Source: Candidatus Poribacteria bacterium (lineage in GTDB: Bacteria > Poribacteria > WGA-4E > WGA-3G). Taken from it: a stretch of 64,000 nucleotides of DNA. Below the pieces are notes generated by a model. That model was not told where the DNA came from and did no database searches. It saw only the letters and a list, made by a program, of their open reading frames with translations. The translations under genes and the position numbers were made by a program. Below are positions 47,799-57,389 of this stretch, one piece after another. Numbering within the stretch: the stretch's first letter is position 1; each line of letters begins with the position of its first letter. The stretch is taken from the NCBI GenBank assembly GCA_022825665.1, contig JAJDWI010000153.1, forward strand, positions 1 through 64,000, written 5' to 3'.

Positions 47799-49703
47799 AT
47801 GAAAAAAATAGACAAAGCCGAATACGAGAAACGGCTAAACAAAATCACACAGATTTTTGAAGACCTTGTTGTACACGCTGACGAACAGGCAACATACCGT
47901 TGTCCCTACAAAAACCGATACGACCACTGCACTGCTAAATTTGGTTGTCGAAACCAACGCAAGATACCTGAAGGTACAGGTCTGTTGTGTGTTGGCGACG
48001 ATAAATTAGATTATCGGGATGCATGGGAAACTGATGAAAATGACGAATCAGGACAGATACACAATATAGGAAATGGAACAATCACATGTGATGATAAGGT
48101 CTATAAACTCTCACCCGGTAAAACCGTTTTTGATTACGCTGACGATTTAGCCGTCCAAGTTCCCACCTCCTGCTTCCGTACCGGACAATGCCACGAGTGT
48201 ATCGTTGAGATAAAACGTGGTATGGAAAGTCTCCGTTCACCTAACGAGGCAGAATCCTTCCTCCGAGACAACTTCCGACTTGCTTGCCAAGCAATTGTCC
48301 TTGATGTAGATGCTGATATTGAGTTTACACCGCTTCGCCGCACACCAAGAATACTTACTCAAACAGAAAAAAATCCAACTCAACCTATTAATCCACTGGT
48401 CACACATCAAGATGGCACTGTCTATTACAATGATGAGCCAATTGATCGGTACCGTGGACATCTATACGGACTTGCACTGGATATAGGTACAACTACGGTC
48501 GTAGCGAATCTTGTGGATTTAGAGACAGCTGCGACAGTATCAGTCAGTTCTTTTGAGAACCCGCAACGTTTCGGTGGTAGTGACATAATGCACCGAATAT
48601 CTTATGACGGTGAATTTGAGGGCGAGTTACGCAAATCTCTCATCGCAGCATTAAACAGTCAAATCATGGATATGTGTGAAAAACACGGCTTTGTTCGGCA
48701 GGAAATTTATGAGATCGTTGTTGCTGGCAACACGACGATGCGCGACATTTTCTTTAAACAAGATATTCAAAGCATTGGGCAAAAACCGTATAAATCCGTA
48801 ATTGAACACGAATATCTTGATGGATACCGTTCAACAACATCATTAACCGAAAAAGCACGTCGGATAGGTATACGTTCTAATCCAAAGGCAATGGTTTATA
48901 GTCTACCCTTAATCGCAAGTCACGTTGGTGCAGATGTCGCAGCGGATTTAGTCGCAATTGACATGAAATCACAAGAAGACATAGTGATGTTAGTTGACGT
49001 AGGAACGAATACTGAGGTAGTCGTTGGGAATTCAGAACGGATGGTTACCGCATCGTGTCCGGCGGGTCCCGCGTTTGAAGGCGGTGGTATAGAATACGGA
49101 ATGCCTGCATATCCTGGGGCGATTGAATCAGTGAAATGGCTTGACGGTAAAATTGACTTTGAAACTATTGATGGCGAAAATCCGCAAGGTTTGTGTGGTT
49201 CAGGTCTTATTTCTCTATTAGCAGAACTTCGTAGGAACAATGAGATGAGCACGAAAGGTGTTTTTGCAGATAGAAAGCAGCGGGTAATGCAGCTATTACC
49301 TGAACACGGCATCACCTTCTCGCGCGATGATGCGAGTAATTTAGCACAAGCAAAAGCTGCCAATTATTGTGGACAATATATAGTGCTACGACATTTTGGA
49401 TGTTCTCCACAGCAAATTAGCAAACTATATTTAGCAGGTGGATTTGCAAACTATATCAACCTGAGAGATGCCATTGACATCGGCTTTCTTGCACCTGTTG
49501 CAGAGGATCGTATTGTCAAAATAGGTAACGCATCTGTAGGCGGTGCAACAGCAGTTCTACTTTCTAAAGAAAAACGCACAGAAATTGAATCCTTTGTCAA
49601 AAACATAGAACATATTGAGCTTGAAACCACACCTGATTTTTTTGAAGTTTTTGTGGAAGGATGCCAATTTAAACCGATGCCTACAGAAATAACAAAGATG
49701 TAA
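47799..49703 (+). CDS. RACo-like corrinoid reductive activation protein (2Fe-2S + ASKHA/DUF4445)
   Basis: CFRTGQCHECIVEI...C 2Fe-2S motif, GLALDIGTTTVVANLVDLETA, LVDVGTNTEVVVG, CPAGPAFEGGGI, GLCGSGLI, LAGGFANYINL. Confidence 0.9.
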   Translation: MKKIDKAEYEKRLNKITQIFEDLVVHADEQATYRCPYKNRYDHCTAKFGCRNQRKIPEGTGLLCVGDDKLDYRDAWETDENDESGQIHNIGNGTITCDDKVYKLSPGKTVFDYADDLAVQVPTSCFRTGQCHECIVEIKRGMESLRSPNEAESFLRDNFRLACQAIVLDVDADIEFTPLRRTPRILTQTEKNPTQPINPLVTHQDGTVYYNDEPIDRYRGHLYGLALDIGTTTVVANLVDLETAATVSVSSFENPQRFGGSDIMHRISYDGEFEGELRKSLIAALNSQIMDMCEKHGFVRQEIYEIVVAGNTTMRDIFFKQDIQSIGQKPYKSVIEHEYLDGYRSTTSLTEKARRIGIRSNPKAMVYSLPLIASHVGADVAADLVAIDMKSQEDIVMLVDVGTNTEVVVGNSERMVTASCPAGPAFEGGGIEYGMPAYPGAIESVKWLDGKIDFETIDGENPQGLCGSGLISLLAELRRNNEMSTKGVFADRKQRVMQLLPEHGITFSRDDASNLAQAKAANYCGQYIVLRHFGCSPQQISKLYLAGGFANYINLRDAIDIGFLAPVAEDRIVKIGNASVGGATAVLLSKEKRTEIESFVKNIEHIELETTPDFFEVFVEGCQFKPMPTEITKM

Positions 49704-49721
49704 GGAGACATCAGGAGAATA

Positions 49722-50720
49722 GTGAAAGACTTTCGAGAACGTCTGAACTCAGATAAGCCGATCCTATATGACGGTGGGTTTGGGTCTCAACTTTTTGCAC
49801 GAGATATAGAACTTGCGAATAGTGCAGTTGCAAATCTGTCCCATCCAGATGATGTAGTCAGTATACATACAGATTATATCAAGGCAGGTGCAGAAGTTAT
49901 TGGCACAAATACATTCGTGGTTTCACCACTTCATTTGCAGATGGCTGAATTAGATAAATCGGACGCACAACGTCTCACACGGCTCGGTGTTCAACATGCC
50001 AAAACTGCAGTAGCAGAAAGTGAAAAAGATATATACATTGCTGGTTCTGTTGGACCCTCACCTGGTGCAATTGAGGCGGATAGTGGAGACACAACATTTG
50101 GCATAGCAAATACTGAGGTAAGGGAAGCACATAAACTCGTTATCAATACTCTTGCAGAAGAAGGTGTCGATTTTCTTTGTCTTGAAACAATGTTTTCTGC
50201 CAAAGAAGCAGCAATCGCAGTTGATGTTGCCCGCGAAACTGGACTCCCAATAGCAGTTAACTTAACATATAAATGCACAGAAAATCGTAAAACTGGTGAA
50301 GTCATCTATAAAACTGACTGGGGGCATTCTGCTTCAGACTTACTTCAAATCCTTGTCAGTGGAGAGTTTTCAAAAGGAGATTCACTTTTAGATTATGTTG
50401 ACATTATCGGTCTAAACTGTGGGGCAGAAACAAAACGAACTGAACATTCAGGAATGCCTTATGCCATCACAGGAACGCAGCAACTACATACTGCTTTGAC
50501 AGATATTGGGGTTGACGACAAACGCATGATGGCATATCCGAATGCAGGTATGCCACAACTTGACGAACATTACAACACTGTATACACACAGTCTGCTGAC
50601 GAAATGGGAGGGTATATTCCCGAACTCATCCAAGTTGGTGCATATATTATCGGTGGCTGTTGTGGTACAACCCAAGCACATATCAAAACTTTCCGTGAAG
50701 TTCTTAATTCCACAGAATAG
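49722..50720 (+). CDS. Homocysteine S-methyltransferase family protein
   Basis: LYDGGFGSQLF, AGAEVIGTNTF, GSVGPSPG, GLNCGAE, IIGGCCGTTQAHI (Zn-binding Cys residues). Confidence 0.92.
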   Translation: MKDFRERLNSDKPILYDGGFGSQLFARDIELANSAVANLSHPDDVVSIHTDYIKAGAEVIGTNTFVVSPLHLQMAELDKSDAQRLTRLGVQHAKTAVAESEKDIYIAGSVGPSPGAIEADSGDTTFGIANTEVREAHKLVINTLAEEGVDFLCLETMFSAKEAAIAVDVARETGLPIAVNLTYKCTENRKTGEVIYKTDWGHSASDLLQILVSGEFSKGDSLLDYVDIIGLNCGAETKRTEHSGMPYAITGTQQLHTALTDIGVDDKRMMAYPNAGMPQLDEHYNTVYTQSADEMGGYIPELIQVGAYIIGGCCGTTQAHIKTFREVLNSTE

Positions 50721-50839
50721 TTGAAGAGATAATCTAATTATAGACGTTATATGATATACATTGTGAATACCTATAAAATTAGGTATTCATCAAGCCTGTT
50801 AGACACATCTACTCTGTATTATATTGCTGATACGTATAA

Positions 50840-51352
50840 ATGGAAACAATTACACTAACATATAGAAGACTACCAAATCGGGTTAACTATTTTAAACAGC
50901 ACCTACTTTATGAAGATGAAAAAGTAATCGTCACCTCTCAACGGGTAAAACCGTCCTCTCCAATTATTGAAAATGGCGTGACGGTATTAGGTGATAATTA
51001 CACTGCAGTCTGGTTTGTATTTACTGGAAAGTGGTATGACATCGGCAAAATATACAATCTGAATAATGAATGGACAGGATATTATTGTGACATCATAAAA
51101 CCTGTGATTCGCAGTGCAGATACATTTGAGATAGTGGATCTATTTCTTGATTTGTGGGTATCTCCGAATGGTAGTTATGAAATCCAAGATGAGGATGAAT
51201 TTGAAACTGCCATCCAAAAAGGTTTTATTTTATCTGATTTGGCAAAGAAAGCAAGGAACGCGTTAACCGACTTAATTGATGAAGTTACAACCGATAGATT
51301 TCCACCTGAATTTGTGAATAAGTTTGCACCTAAAAAACATCTGGAGTTTTGA
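50840..51352 (+). CDS. DUF402 (FomD-like) domain protein
   Basis: KWYDIGKIYNLNNEWTGYYCDIIKPVIR...DLFLDLWVSPNGSYEIQDEDEFETAIQKGFI. Confidence 0.75.
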   Translation: METITLTYRRLPNRVNYFKQHLLYEDEKVIVTSQRVKPSSPIIENGVTVLGDNYTAVWFVFTGKWYDIGKIYNLNNEWTGYYCDIIKPVIRSADTFEIVDLFLDLWVSPNGSYEIQDEDEFETAIQKGFILSDLAKKARNALTDLIDEVTTDRFPPEFVNKFAPKKHLEF

Positions 51353-51353
51353 T

Positions 51354-52565
51354 ATGCCAAATTTAGCAATCAATGGCGGTGAACCGACCCGAACCGAGTC
51401 CTTTCCTTCTTGGCCCACTCTTGACCCAGCAGATATTGAGGCATTTGAGAATATCTATAATAGTGGACGATGGGGTGTTGGTGGAACTAATGTACCTGAA
51501 TTTGCAAAACAATTTGCCGAATTCCAAGGTGCAAAATATGGTGTTTGCGTCAATAGTGGAACTTCCGCACTCTATATTGCCCTTAAAGCCGCAGAGGTTG
51601 GTCCAGGTGATGAGGTAATTACCTCACCATATACATTTCAAGCCACAGTTGTTGCTATTCTAATGACACATGCTGTGCCAGTTTTTGTTGATACTGCACC
51701 CGACAGTTTCCTTTTAGATGTTTCCAAGATTGAAGAGGCAATCACAGAAAAGACCAAAGCAATTCTACCTGTTCACATTGCCGGATACCCTGCTGACTTA
51801 GACGAACTCACTGAAATATCAGAAAAACATAATCTCAAACTTATTGAGGACTGTGCCCAAGCACATGGTGCAGAATGGCGGGGAAAAGGGGTTGGCAGTT
51901 GGGGAGATTTCGGTTGTTTCAGTTTCCAGTCATCCAAAAATCTGTGTGCTGGTGAAGGTGGCATTATAATAACTAACGACAGAGAACTGTATGAACGCAC
52001 TTATGCCTTACATAATTGTGGACGCACGCCACCTGAAGCGGAATTTGGTAATATTGAACCGTTTGGCGGAAACTTCAGAATGACAGAATGGCAAGCATCA
52101 ATACTACTCTCACGATTGACAAGGCTTGAAGAGGAAACAAACCACAGACACATGAATATGCGTTGGTTAGATGGATGGTTTGGTGAGATTCCCGGCATCA
52201 AAGTCACCAGAATTGATCCACGTGCAACACGATGTGGTTCTCACGGATATAAAGCGATTTTTGATTCTGAGGAGTTTGAGGGTATTTCACGCGCGAGGTT
52301 TCTTGAAGCAATGCGTGCAGAAGGTATTCCTATAGGATATTGGTATACAACTCCGATGTATCGTTCAACATTCTTAAAATCCAATCTATTCGGTCAAAAC
52401 CTTGATTATTCAAATGTTGAGTGTCTCGAAACTGAGAAGATATGTCAAATAGGTTTAGCTTTCAGCCAGAATGTACTGATGGGAAATGTAAGGGATATGG
52501 AAGACATAATTAAGGCAACTATGAAAATCCGCAGAAATGTTAACGAATTAAAGGATGACACCTAA
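51354..52565 (+). CDS. DegT/DnrJ/EryC1/StrS aminotransferase family protein
   Basis: CVNSGTSALYIALKAAEVGPGDEVITSPYTFQATVVAIL, EDCAQAHGAEWRGKGVGSWGDFGCFSFQSSKNLCAGEGGII. ATG 51354. Confidence 0.95.
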   Translation: MPNLAINGGEPTRTESFPSWPTLDPADIEAFENIYNSGRWGVGGTNVPEFAKQFAEFQGAKYGVCVNSGTSALYIALKAAEVGPGDEVITSPYTFQATVVAILMTHAVPVFVDTAPDSFLLDVSKIEEAITEKTKAILPVHIAGYPADLDELTEISEKHNLKLIEDCAQAHGAEWRGKGVGSWGDFGCFSFQSSKNLCAGEGGIIITNDRELYERTYALHNCGRTPPEAEFGNIEPFGGNFRMTEWQASILLSRLTRLEEETNHRHMNMRWLDGWFGEIPGIKVTRIDPRATRCGSHGYKAIFDSEEFEGISRARFLEAMRAEGIPIGYWYTTPMYRSTFLKSNLFGQNLDYSNVECLETEKICQIGLAFSQNVLMGNVRDMEDIIKATMKIRRNVNELKDDT

Positions 52566-52676
52566 TTTTAATATACGGTGACCTAAATAAAAAATATGCA
52601 TTTTTCACAATTTTTACTATCCTTTTTCCATATATAAGACTCTATAATATCAAATGTCATATTAAGGAGATTTGAA

Positions 52677-53234
52677 ATGAGTAACGAACGTGATACGCAA
52701 CGAGAAATTCGGAGAATCGTCCGCATGTTAGAGGCAACTACAAGACTTCTTGATAAAGCTTCTATATTAGACGGTTTATCCAGTGGAGAGGCAAGGTGCA
52801 TCCGACAATTCAACAATGCCCTAACAAGACTCTATGAGTTAGATGCATTACCAGAAGGGTTGTTTGAACCTCTAAACGAGGATGCATCTGTCGGGGATAT
52901 AGGACAAGCATATCAACAAGCTGCAACTTATCTTAAAGATGGATTGAATGTTGATTTCGACTTTAAGAAAGAAAAAGAAACGATTGGAAACGTCATGAAG
53001 GACGTTGGTGATGTTGTTGCCCGTTCCATCTTTAGTATCAGAGATACGGATTCCGATGACTCCGAATCTGATGGTACAGCAACGGTTGAAGTTGTTGAAA
53101 TAGAGGATGATGAAAAATCTGATCCTGTTGATGCAAGGCTTGACAAATTAGAAGAACAGATGGGAACAGTTGTTGAAATACTTCAAGAACTTCGTCCGAA
53201 AAAGAACAAGAAAGAGAAAAAGGATGACAAGTAG
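52677..53234 (+). CDS. Hypothetical protein with acidic/coiled-coil C-terminus
   Basis: ATG preceded by aaggaga; KLEEQMGTVVEILQELRPKKNKKEKKDDK tail; no family recognised. Confidence 0.55.
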   Translation: MSNERDTQREIRRIVRMLEATTRLLDKASILDGLSSGEARCIRQFNNALTRLYELDALPEGLFEPLNEDASVGDIGQAYQQAATYLKDGLNVDFDFKKEKETIGNVMKDVGDVVARSIFSIRDTDSDDSESDGTATVEVVEIEDDEKSDPVDARLDKLEEQMGTVVEILQELRPKKNKKEKKDDK

Positions 53235-53378
53235 TAGAATGGACACTGTTGGTGTATGATGAAGTTATGAATGACATGCAGCATTAGTAAAACGCTGAAT
53301 GTCAATTGCATGCTTCATCATAATGTACCCATACAAGGTAGCCAAATATCTGTAATTTCAATTGAGATAATAACCATT

Positions 53379-55286
53379 TTACCAATGCTTGAAGGAATAC
53401 ATCCGTTGACCTAATGATAGACCCAGAATTGCCCATAGGCTGCCCATAACGAATTCACCCAGCATTGCACCAAAAAACAGCGGGAGTGCCTTGCGATATG
53501 CGCCAAGTCCACCATGTCTAACAAGTATGGATTTTATGACCCATGCAAGGAATACTGGGAACCATAATCTTCCAAAATTCCAATTGCCTGCAAGTGGATA
53601 TGCAAGTGGATGCAGTTGCCACCAGAGATAACGCAAACGCATAAAGAGAGTGCTTAGGGTGAGGAGTATACCAAAACTGAAGAAACCAAGATGCCTCCAT
53701 TCAGTATCACTTGGAAATGTCAACCATCGTTGTAGATCGTTGAATGCCTCTTGTCCCCGCCAAGTTCCCAAACTCCCGTGTTGATAGCCAGCATGTAGGA
53801 AGGCAACAAACCCAATAAATAGTCCTATAACCGTCGCACCCCACATCACCCAAAGCAGTTGGCTACTGTTGATTGCTCCTTTATCGGCAAGTTTGAATCC
53901 TTCCAGTTGGTTTGGCATCGGTTGCGATCGGTAGTTCCGTGTAAAACCGTATAGGAAAGCAAATCCAGTTAATGTCTGTGCTCCTATCTTCCTTGAACCG
54001 AAGAGTGAGGTAAGGAAAAAACCCGGTCCTGCTCGGTAGAAATCCATTGTTGGCGTTCCGAGTTCAGCACGCATCCGTGTAAAAGCCAATACCAATATAA
54101 AATGGATACTGAAAAAGCCGAGAATGCCCCACCACGACATACCCGCTTTTAAGCAAAACCCGAATACAACAGCAATACTTATTAGAAAACCAATGAATGC
54201 CATACGATAACCAATTGGTTCACTTTCAGAATCAATGTCACTCTTCATTCCTATAATATTACGGAATGCCTTCCATAGGTGTTTATGTGTAATCCAGATT
54301 GCGAAAAAACATAAACCAAAGTATGCTCCAAGTGATTGCATATCAATGTGTGGATATCCCGGTGTCTGATTCAAACCTGTCATTGACCCAAAGACAAGCT
54401 GCACCTTCCAAAATAGATAGAATAACCAACAGGATAATGACAAATCCAAGGGCATTAGAAAACCGATACCGATGGCATAAGGGTTTAGGTGGATAGGAGT
54501 TGACCCAATTGCGTTAAAGGGTTTTTCAGTGAACATTCCCCCTATATCATGTCGTATTGGAATGGCAGGAATATTGGGATAAATGAAATTCAACCCATTT
54601 ATCAAATCAAGTCCAAAACCTATACCAAATCCAATCCAAAGAAGATTGTTTCGATAGAATGAAGTTCCCTTCGTCATTTCAAATGGGAGTAGTATTATAG
54701 GATAACTTAGTTTTTCGTGTTCAATCCACTGTTTACGTAGGATCGCACTGAGCATCATCATAGAAAATGCAAGTGCCGAGAAAAAAAGCAACCAGAATAG
54801 GACAGGTGTAATCCATGCACGAATATGATCAAGTTCAAATAGGTTTGATGTGCCTTCATAATAACCTGTTAATGCACGTTTATCCATCACAGCAATCCAA
54901 TCTGGTATATATCTGAAGAAAAGGGATTGCCATTCGTTTTCCGGTGTAGCAAACCAACTTGCGTGTCCAAGAATGCACATCGTTGCTTGTAACAGGTCAT
55001 GTCCACACACAACACATGCCAAGGTGACCATAAGGTATACCGTCAGCATTTCAGCCTGTGTAAGTTTCCATCTCGGAAAAAATCGTGTTAGAAATATGTT
55101 ACAGATAGCAACTAAGAAAAGCGTGAAGACGGCGTTGAATAATATCGCCATCGTAGTGGGGTATTGTGTTGTCCATACCGTTTCTGTCTGAACAACAAGA
55201 TAGATATTGAGTGGAAGCGATAACAAACCCAGAACAATTGCACGAAATGTTATGTTCTCAGTTAACGGATGTGATGGTTTATCCAT
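53379..55286 (-). CDS. DUF6785/DUF6784-type polytopic membrane protein
   Basis: 635 aa, many TM segments, LTENITFRAIVLGLLSLPLNIYLVVQTE, EHEKLSYPIILLPFEMT, RMRAELGTPTMD. Confidence 0.75.
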   Translation of the reverse strand: MDKPSHPLTENITFRAIVLGLLSLPLNIYLVVQTETVWTTQYPTTMAILFNAVFTLFLVAICNIFLTRFFPRWKLTQAEMLTVYLMVTLACVVCGHDLLQATMCILGHASWFATPENEWQSLFFRYIPDWIAVMDKRALTGYYEGTSNLFELDHIRAWITPVLFWLLFFSALAFSMMMLSAILRKQWIEHEKLSYPIILLPFEMTKGTSFYRNNLLWIGFGIGFGLDLINGLNFIYPNIPAIPIRHDIGGMFTEKPFNAIGSTPIHLNPYAIGIGFLMPLDLSLSCWLFYLFWKVQLVFGSMTGLNQTPGYPHIDMQSLGAYFGLCFFAIWITHKHLWKAFRNIIGMKSDIDSESEPIGYRMAFIGFLISIAVVFGFCLKAGMSWWGILGFFSIHFILVLAFTRMRAELGTPTMDFYRAGPGFFLTSLFGSRKIGAQTLTGFAFLYGFTRNYRSQPMPNQLEGFKLADKGAINSSQLLWVMWGATVIGLFIGFVAFLHAGYQHGSLGTWRGQEAFNDLQRWLTFPSDTEWRHLGFFSFGILLTLSTLFMRLRYLWWQLHPLAYPLAGNWNFGRLWFPVFLAWVIKSILVRHGGLGAYRKALPLFFGAMLGEFVMGSLWAILGLSLGQRMYSFKHW

Positions 55287-55400
55287 AACTGTATTGTTCC
55301 GAATCCGGTAGGAGTGCTTGTGTTTCTATTATACTGTTGGAAAGTGATGTGGAAATATCTACAATAGTATAATCTGTAAGTTTGACCTACAGATTAACAC

Positions 55401-57389
55401 TTAAAATGCTCGAAGGAATCCGTATTCAATCTTCGGTTTGATTGATGGAGAAAATGGTGGATCAAGTGGAAATGCAAGTTCAATACGAAAAATCCCAGTA
55501 TTGCTAACTCTTGAAAAACCACCACGTAATTCAATCCCGACACTTCGTTTTGGGTCTCTAATATCAAAAGTATGTTGTCCGTTCCAGATATATCCTGTAT
55601 CAGCAAAGATAGTAGTTCCCAACACAAGTCCGAGTCGAATTGGATTATCTACAAATGGCTTAGCACAGAATGTAGCTATTGCGGCAATTGCATCGTCAAT
55701 TTTCTCAAAAACTGCTCCACCAAAAACAGTACGTGATTCAAGTCTTAACAACATCATTTTTTCACCGCTAAATTGACGGTAATTGTAACCACGTAAGCCA
55801 CTGTATGAACCAAGTATGACCTGACTTTCACCACTCAAACCGAACTGCATCTCTGTTTTAAATTGCACAACAAATGTATGGTGAAATTCAAAAAGTCCGT
55901 TTTTCCGAAAACCTTTTGCTACCGTATAGATATCGTCCCCTGATTTAAAAGTATCTCTAAAAAAGAGCGTGCTCTTTGCCTGTAGGATAGAACGTTCAAA
56001 CTGATTCGTGAATATAGACCTTACACCAAGAAATGTCTCACTTAGGAACCGGTTTCCTATTGTCCAGCCTGACCTGACAGAGATTCCACCAATTGATTCT
56101 GACCGTTCCGATCCGTACCAAGGAGACGCATAGCCTATGGAGGCACTGTAATCAGCACCAGTATTGAAATATTCAGTGGGACCCATCTCTTTGAGAAAAC
56201 GCGTTTGACGGTGGTACACCCTTTTTCTCCCTACTGTAATACCAACTCTTTTGATATTCCGATCTAACGGCTTCGCCCTGGAATCATCCGACAATTCAAT
56301 TGTTTCATGTTTTGTAAAAAGGGAACTCATCCATAGTCCGGTGTATACCTGTTGATGTCTTTCACCAAAATATCGCATTACTTCACCATAACTATTTTGA
56401 TAATTTCTATGTAAAATTGCCGTTCTCTCTCCTGCATCGTACCAACGCACCTCATCAACGCCTTCCAATAGACTAAACTTTGTACTCCAACGGCTTTTTA
56501 AAGAATATTGAGGACGTTCTAATTGAACTATCCATGAGTCACCTTCACGTTTCTGTATATATTCACCATCAAAATTCCAGTATGATTTGAATAGACGGGG
56601 CATCTGATACCGTAATTTTAAAAAACTACGCGTTTGTTCACCTGTTTCACTTTTCCGTTCATACTGTAATTGCGTTCCATGTCCAGATCCATTTAAATTA
56701 GTTTCCTGAATCTTTAAAAGAAATGTTGAACTTTCACTTCCTAAAGATGGATCAAATGCACCTGTTATTGACCAATCCTCCGCGACTGTAACATGTATTT
56801 TTACATATTCCAACTCTGCATCCCATTGAGATTCTATATTCGCTGCACTGATGTATGCCTTTTCATGAAGTATTCTCTCGCTCTCTTCGACATCGTCCTT
56901 AGTATAAAAACTCCCCGTCTTAAAAAGAAGTTCTTGCAGTATTACCTTATCGTTGGTTTTTGGGTTTCCCTCTAATGTGATTTCACCGATAACACCCTTA
57001 TCAATTATTATACCGATATGAATTTCATCACCAACAAGTTTAACAGTGTCTTCCATACTATCAATACGGGCATAAATATAACCTTTATTTTTATAATAAC
57101 GAACAATGGTTGCAAGGTCTTTCTCAAATTGAGTTTCATCGAACATTTCCCCAATTTCTGTTACCATCAAACTACGAATTGCTATTTCTTCGGGTATAGA
57201 AAAAGTATCTATTTCTCTGATGACTATACTCTTGACTGTACGTCCATCATTCGCAGAAACCGATTGGTTTGTGAATAAACTAAATAGACATAATAAAATA
57301 ATGTGGATATTTACGCAAACAACAACTTTAGTACACAAGATCATCGTCTTGCCAAAATGAGATGGAGAGTATACGTTCACATTTCTCAT
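55401..57389 (-). CDS. Omp85/BamA-like outer membrane protein (POTRA + surface antigen)
   Basis: POTRA-like repeats (GEITLEGNPKTNDKVILQELLFKTGSFYTKDDVEES), beta-rich C-terminus, SQVILGSYSGLRGYNYRQFSGEKMMLLRLESR, terminal FRIELAFPLDPPF. Confidence 0.85.
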   Translation of the reverse strand: MRNVNVYSPSHFGKTMILCTKVVVCVNIHIILLCLFSLFTNQSVSANDGRTVKSIVIREIDTFSIPEEIAIRSLMVTEIGEMFDETQFEKDLATIVRYYKNKGYIYARIDSMEDTVKLVGDEIHIGIIIDKGVIGEITLEGNPKTNDKVILQELLFKTGSFYTKDDVEESERILHEKAYISAANIESQWDAELEYVKIHVTVAEDWSITGAFDPSLGSESSTFLLKIQETNLNGSGHGTQLQYERKSETGEQTRSFLKLRYQMPRLFKSYWNFDGEYIQKREGDSWIVQLERPQYSLKSRWSTKFSLLEGVDEVRWYDAGERTAILHRNYQNSYGEVMRYFGERHQQVYTGLWMSSLFTKHETIELSDDSRAKPLDRNIKRVGITVGRKRVYHRQTRFLKEMGPTEYFNTGADYSASIGYASPWYGSERSESIGGISVRSGWTIGNRFLSETFLGVRSIFTNQFERSILQAKSTLFFRDTFKSGDDIYTVAKGFRKNGLFEFHHTFVVQFKTEMQFGLSGESQVILGSYSGLRGYNYRQFSGEKMMLLRLESRTVFGGAVFEKIDDAIAAIATFCAKPFVDNPIRLGLVLGTTIFADTGYIWNGQHTFDIRDPKRSVGIELRGGFSRVSNTGIFRIELAFPLDPPFSPSIKPKIEYGFLRAF

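Noticed and set aside
53379-55286. Treating the DUF6785-like protein as an oligopeptide transporter
   Set aside because: Polytopic membrane family with no established substrate; function left unassigned.
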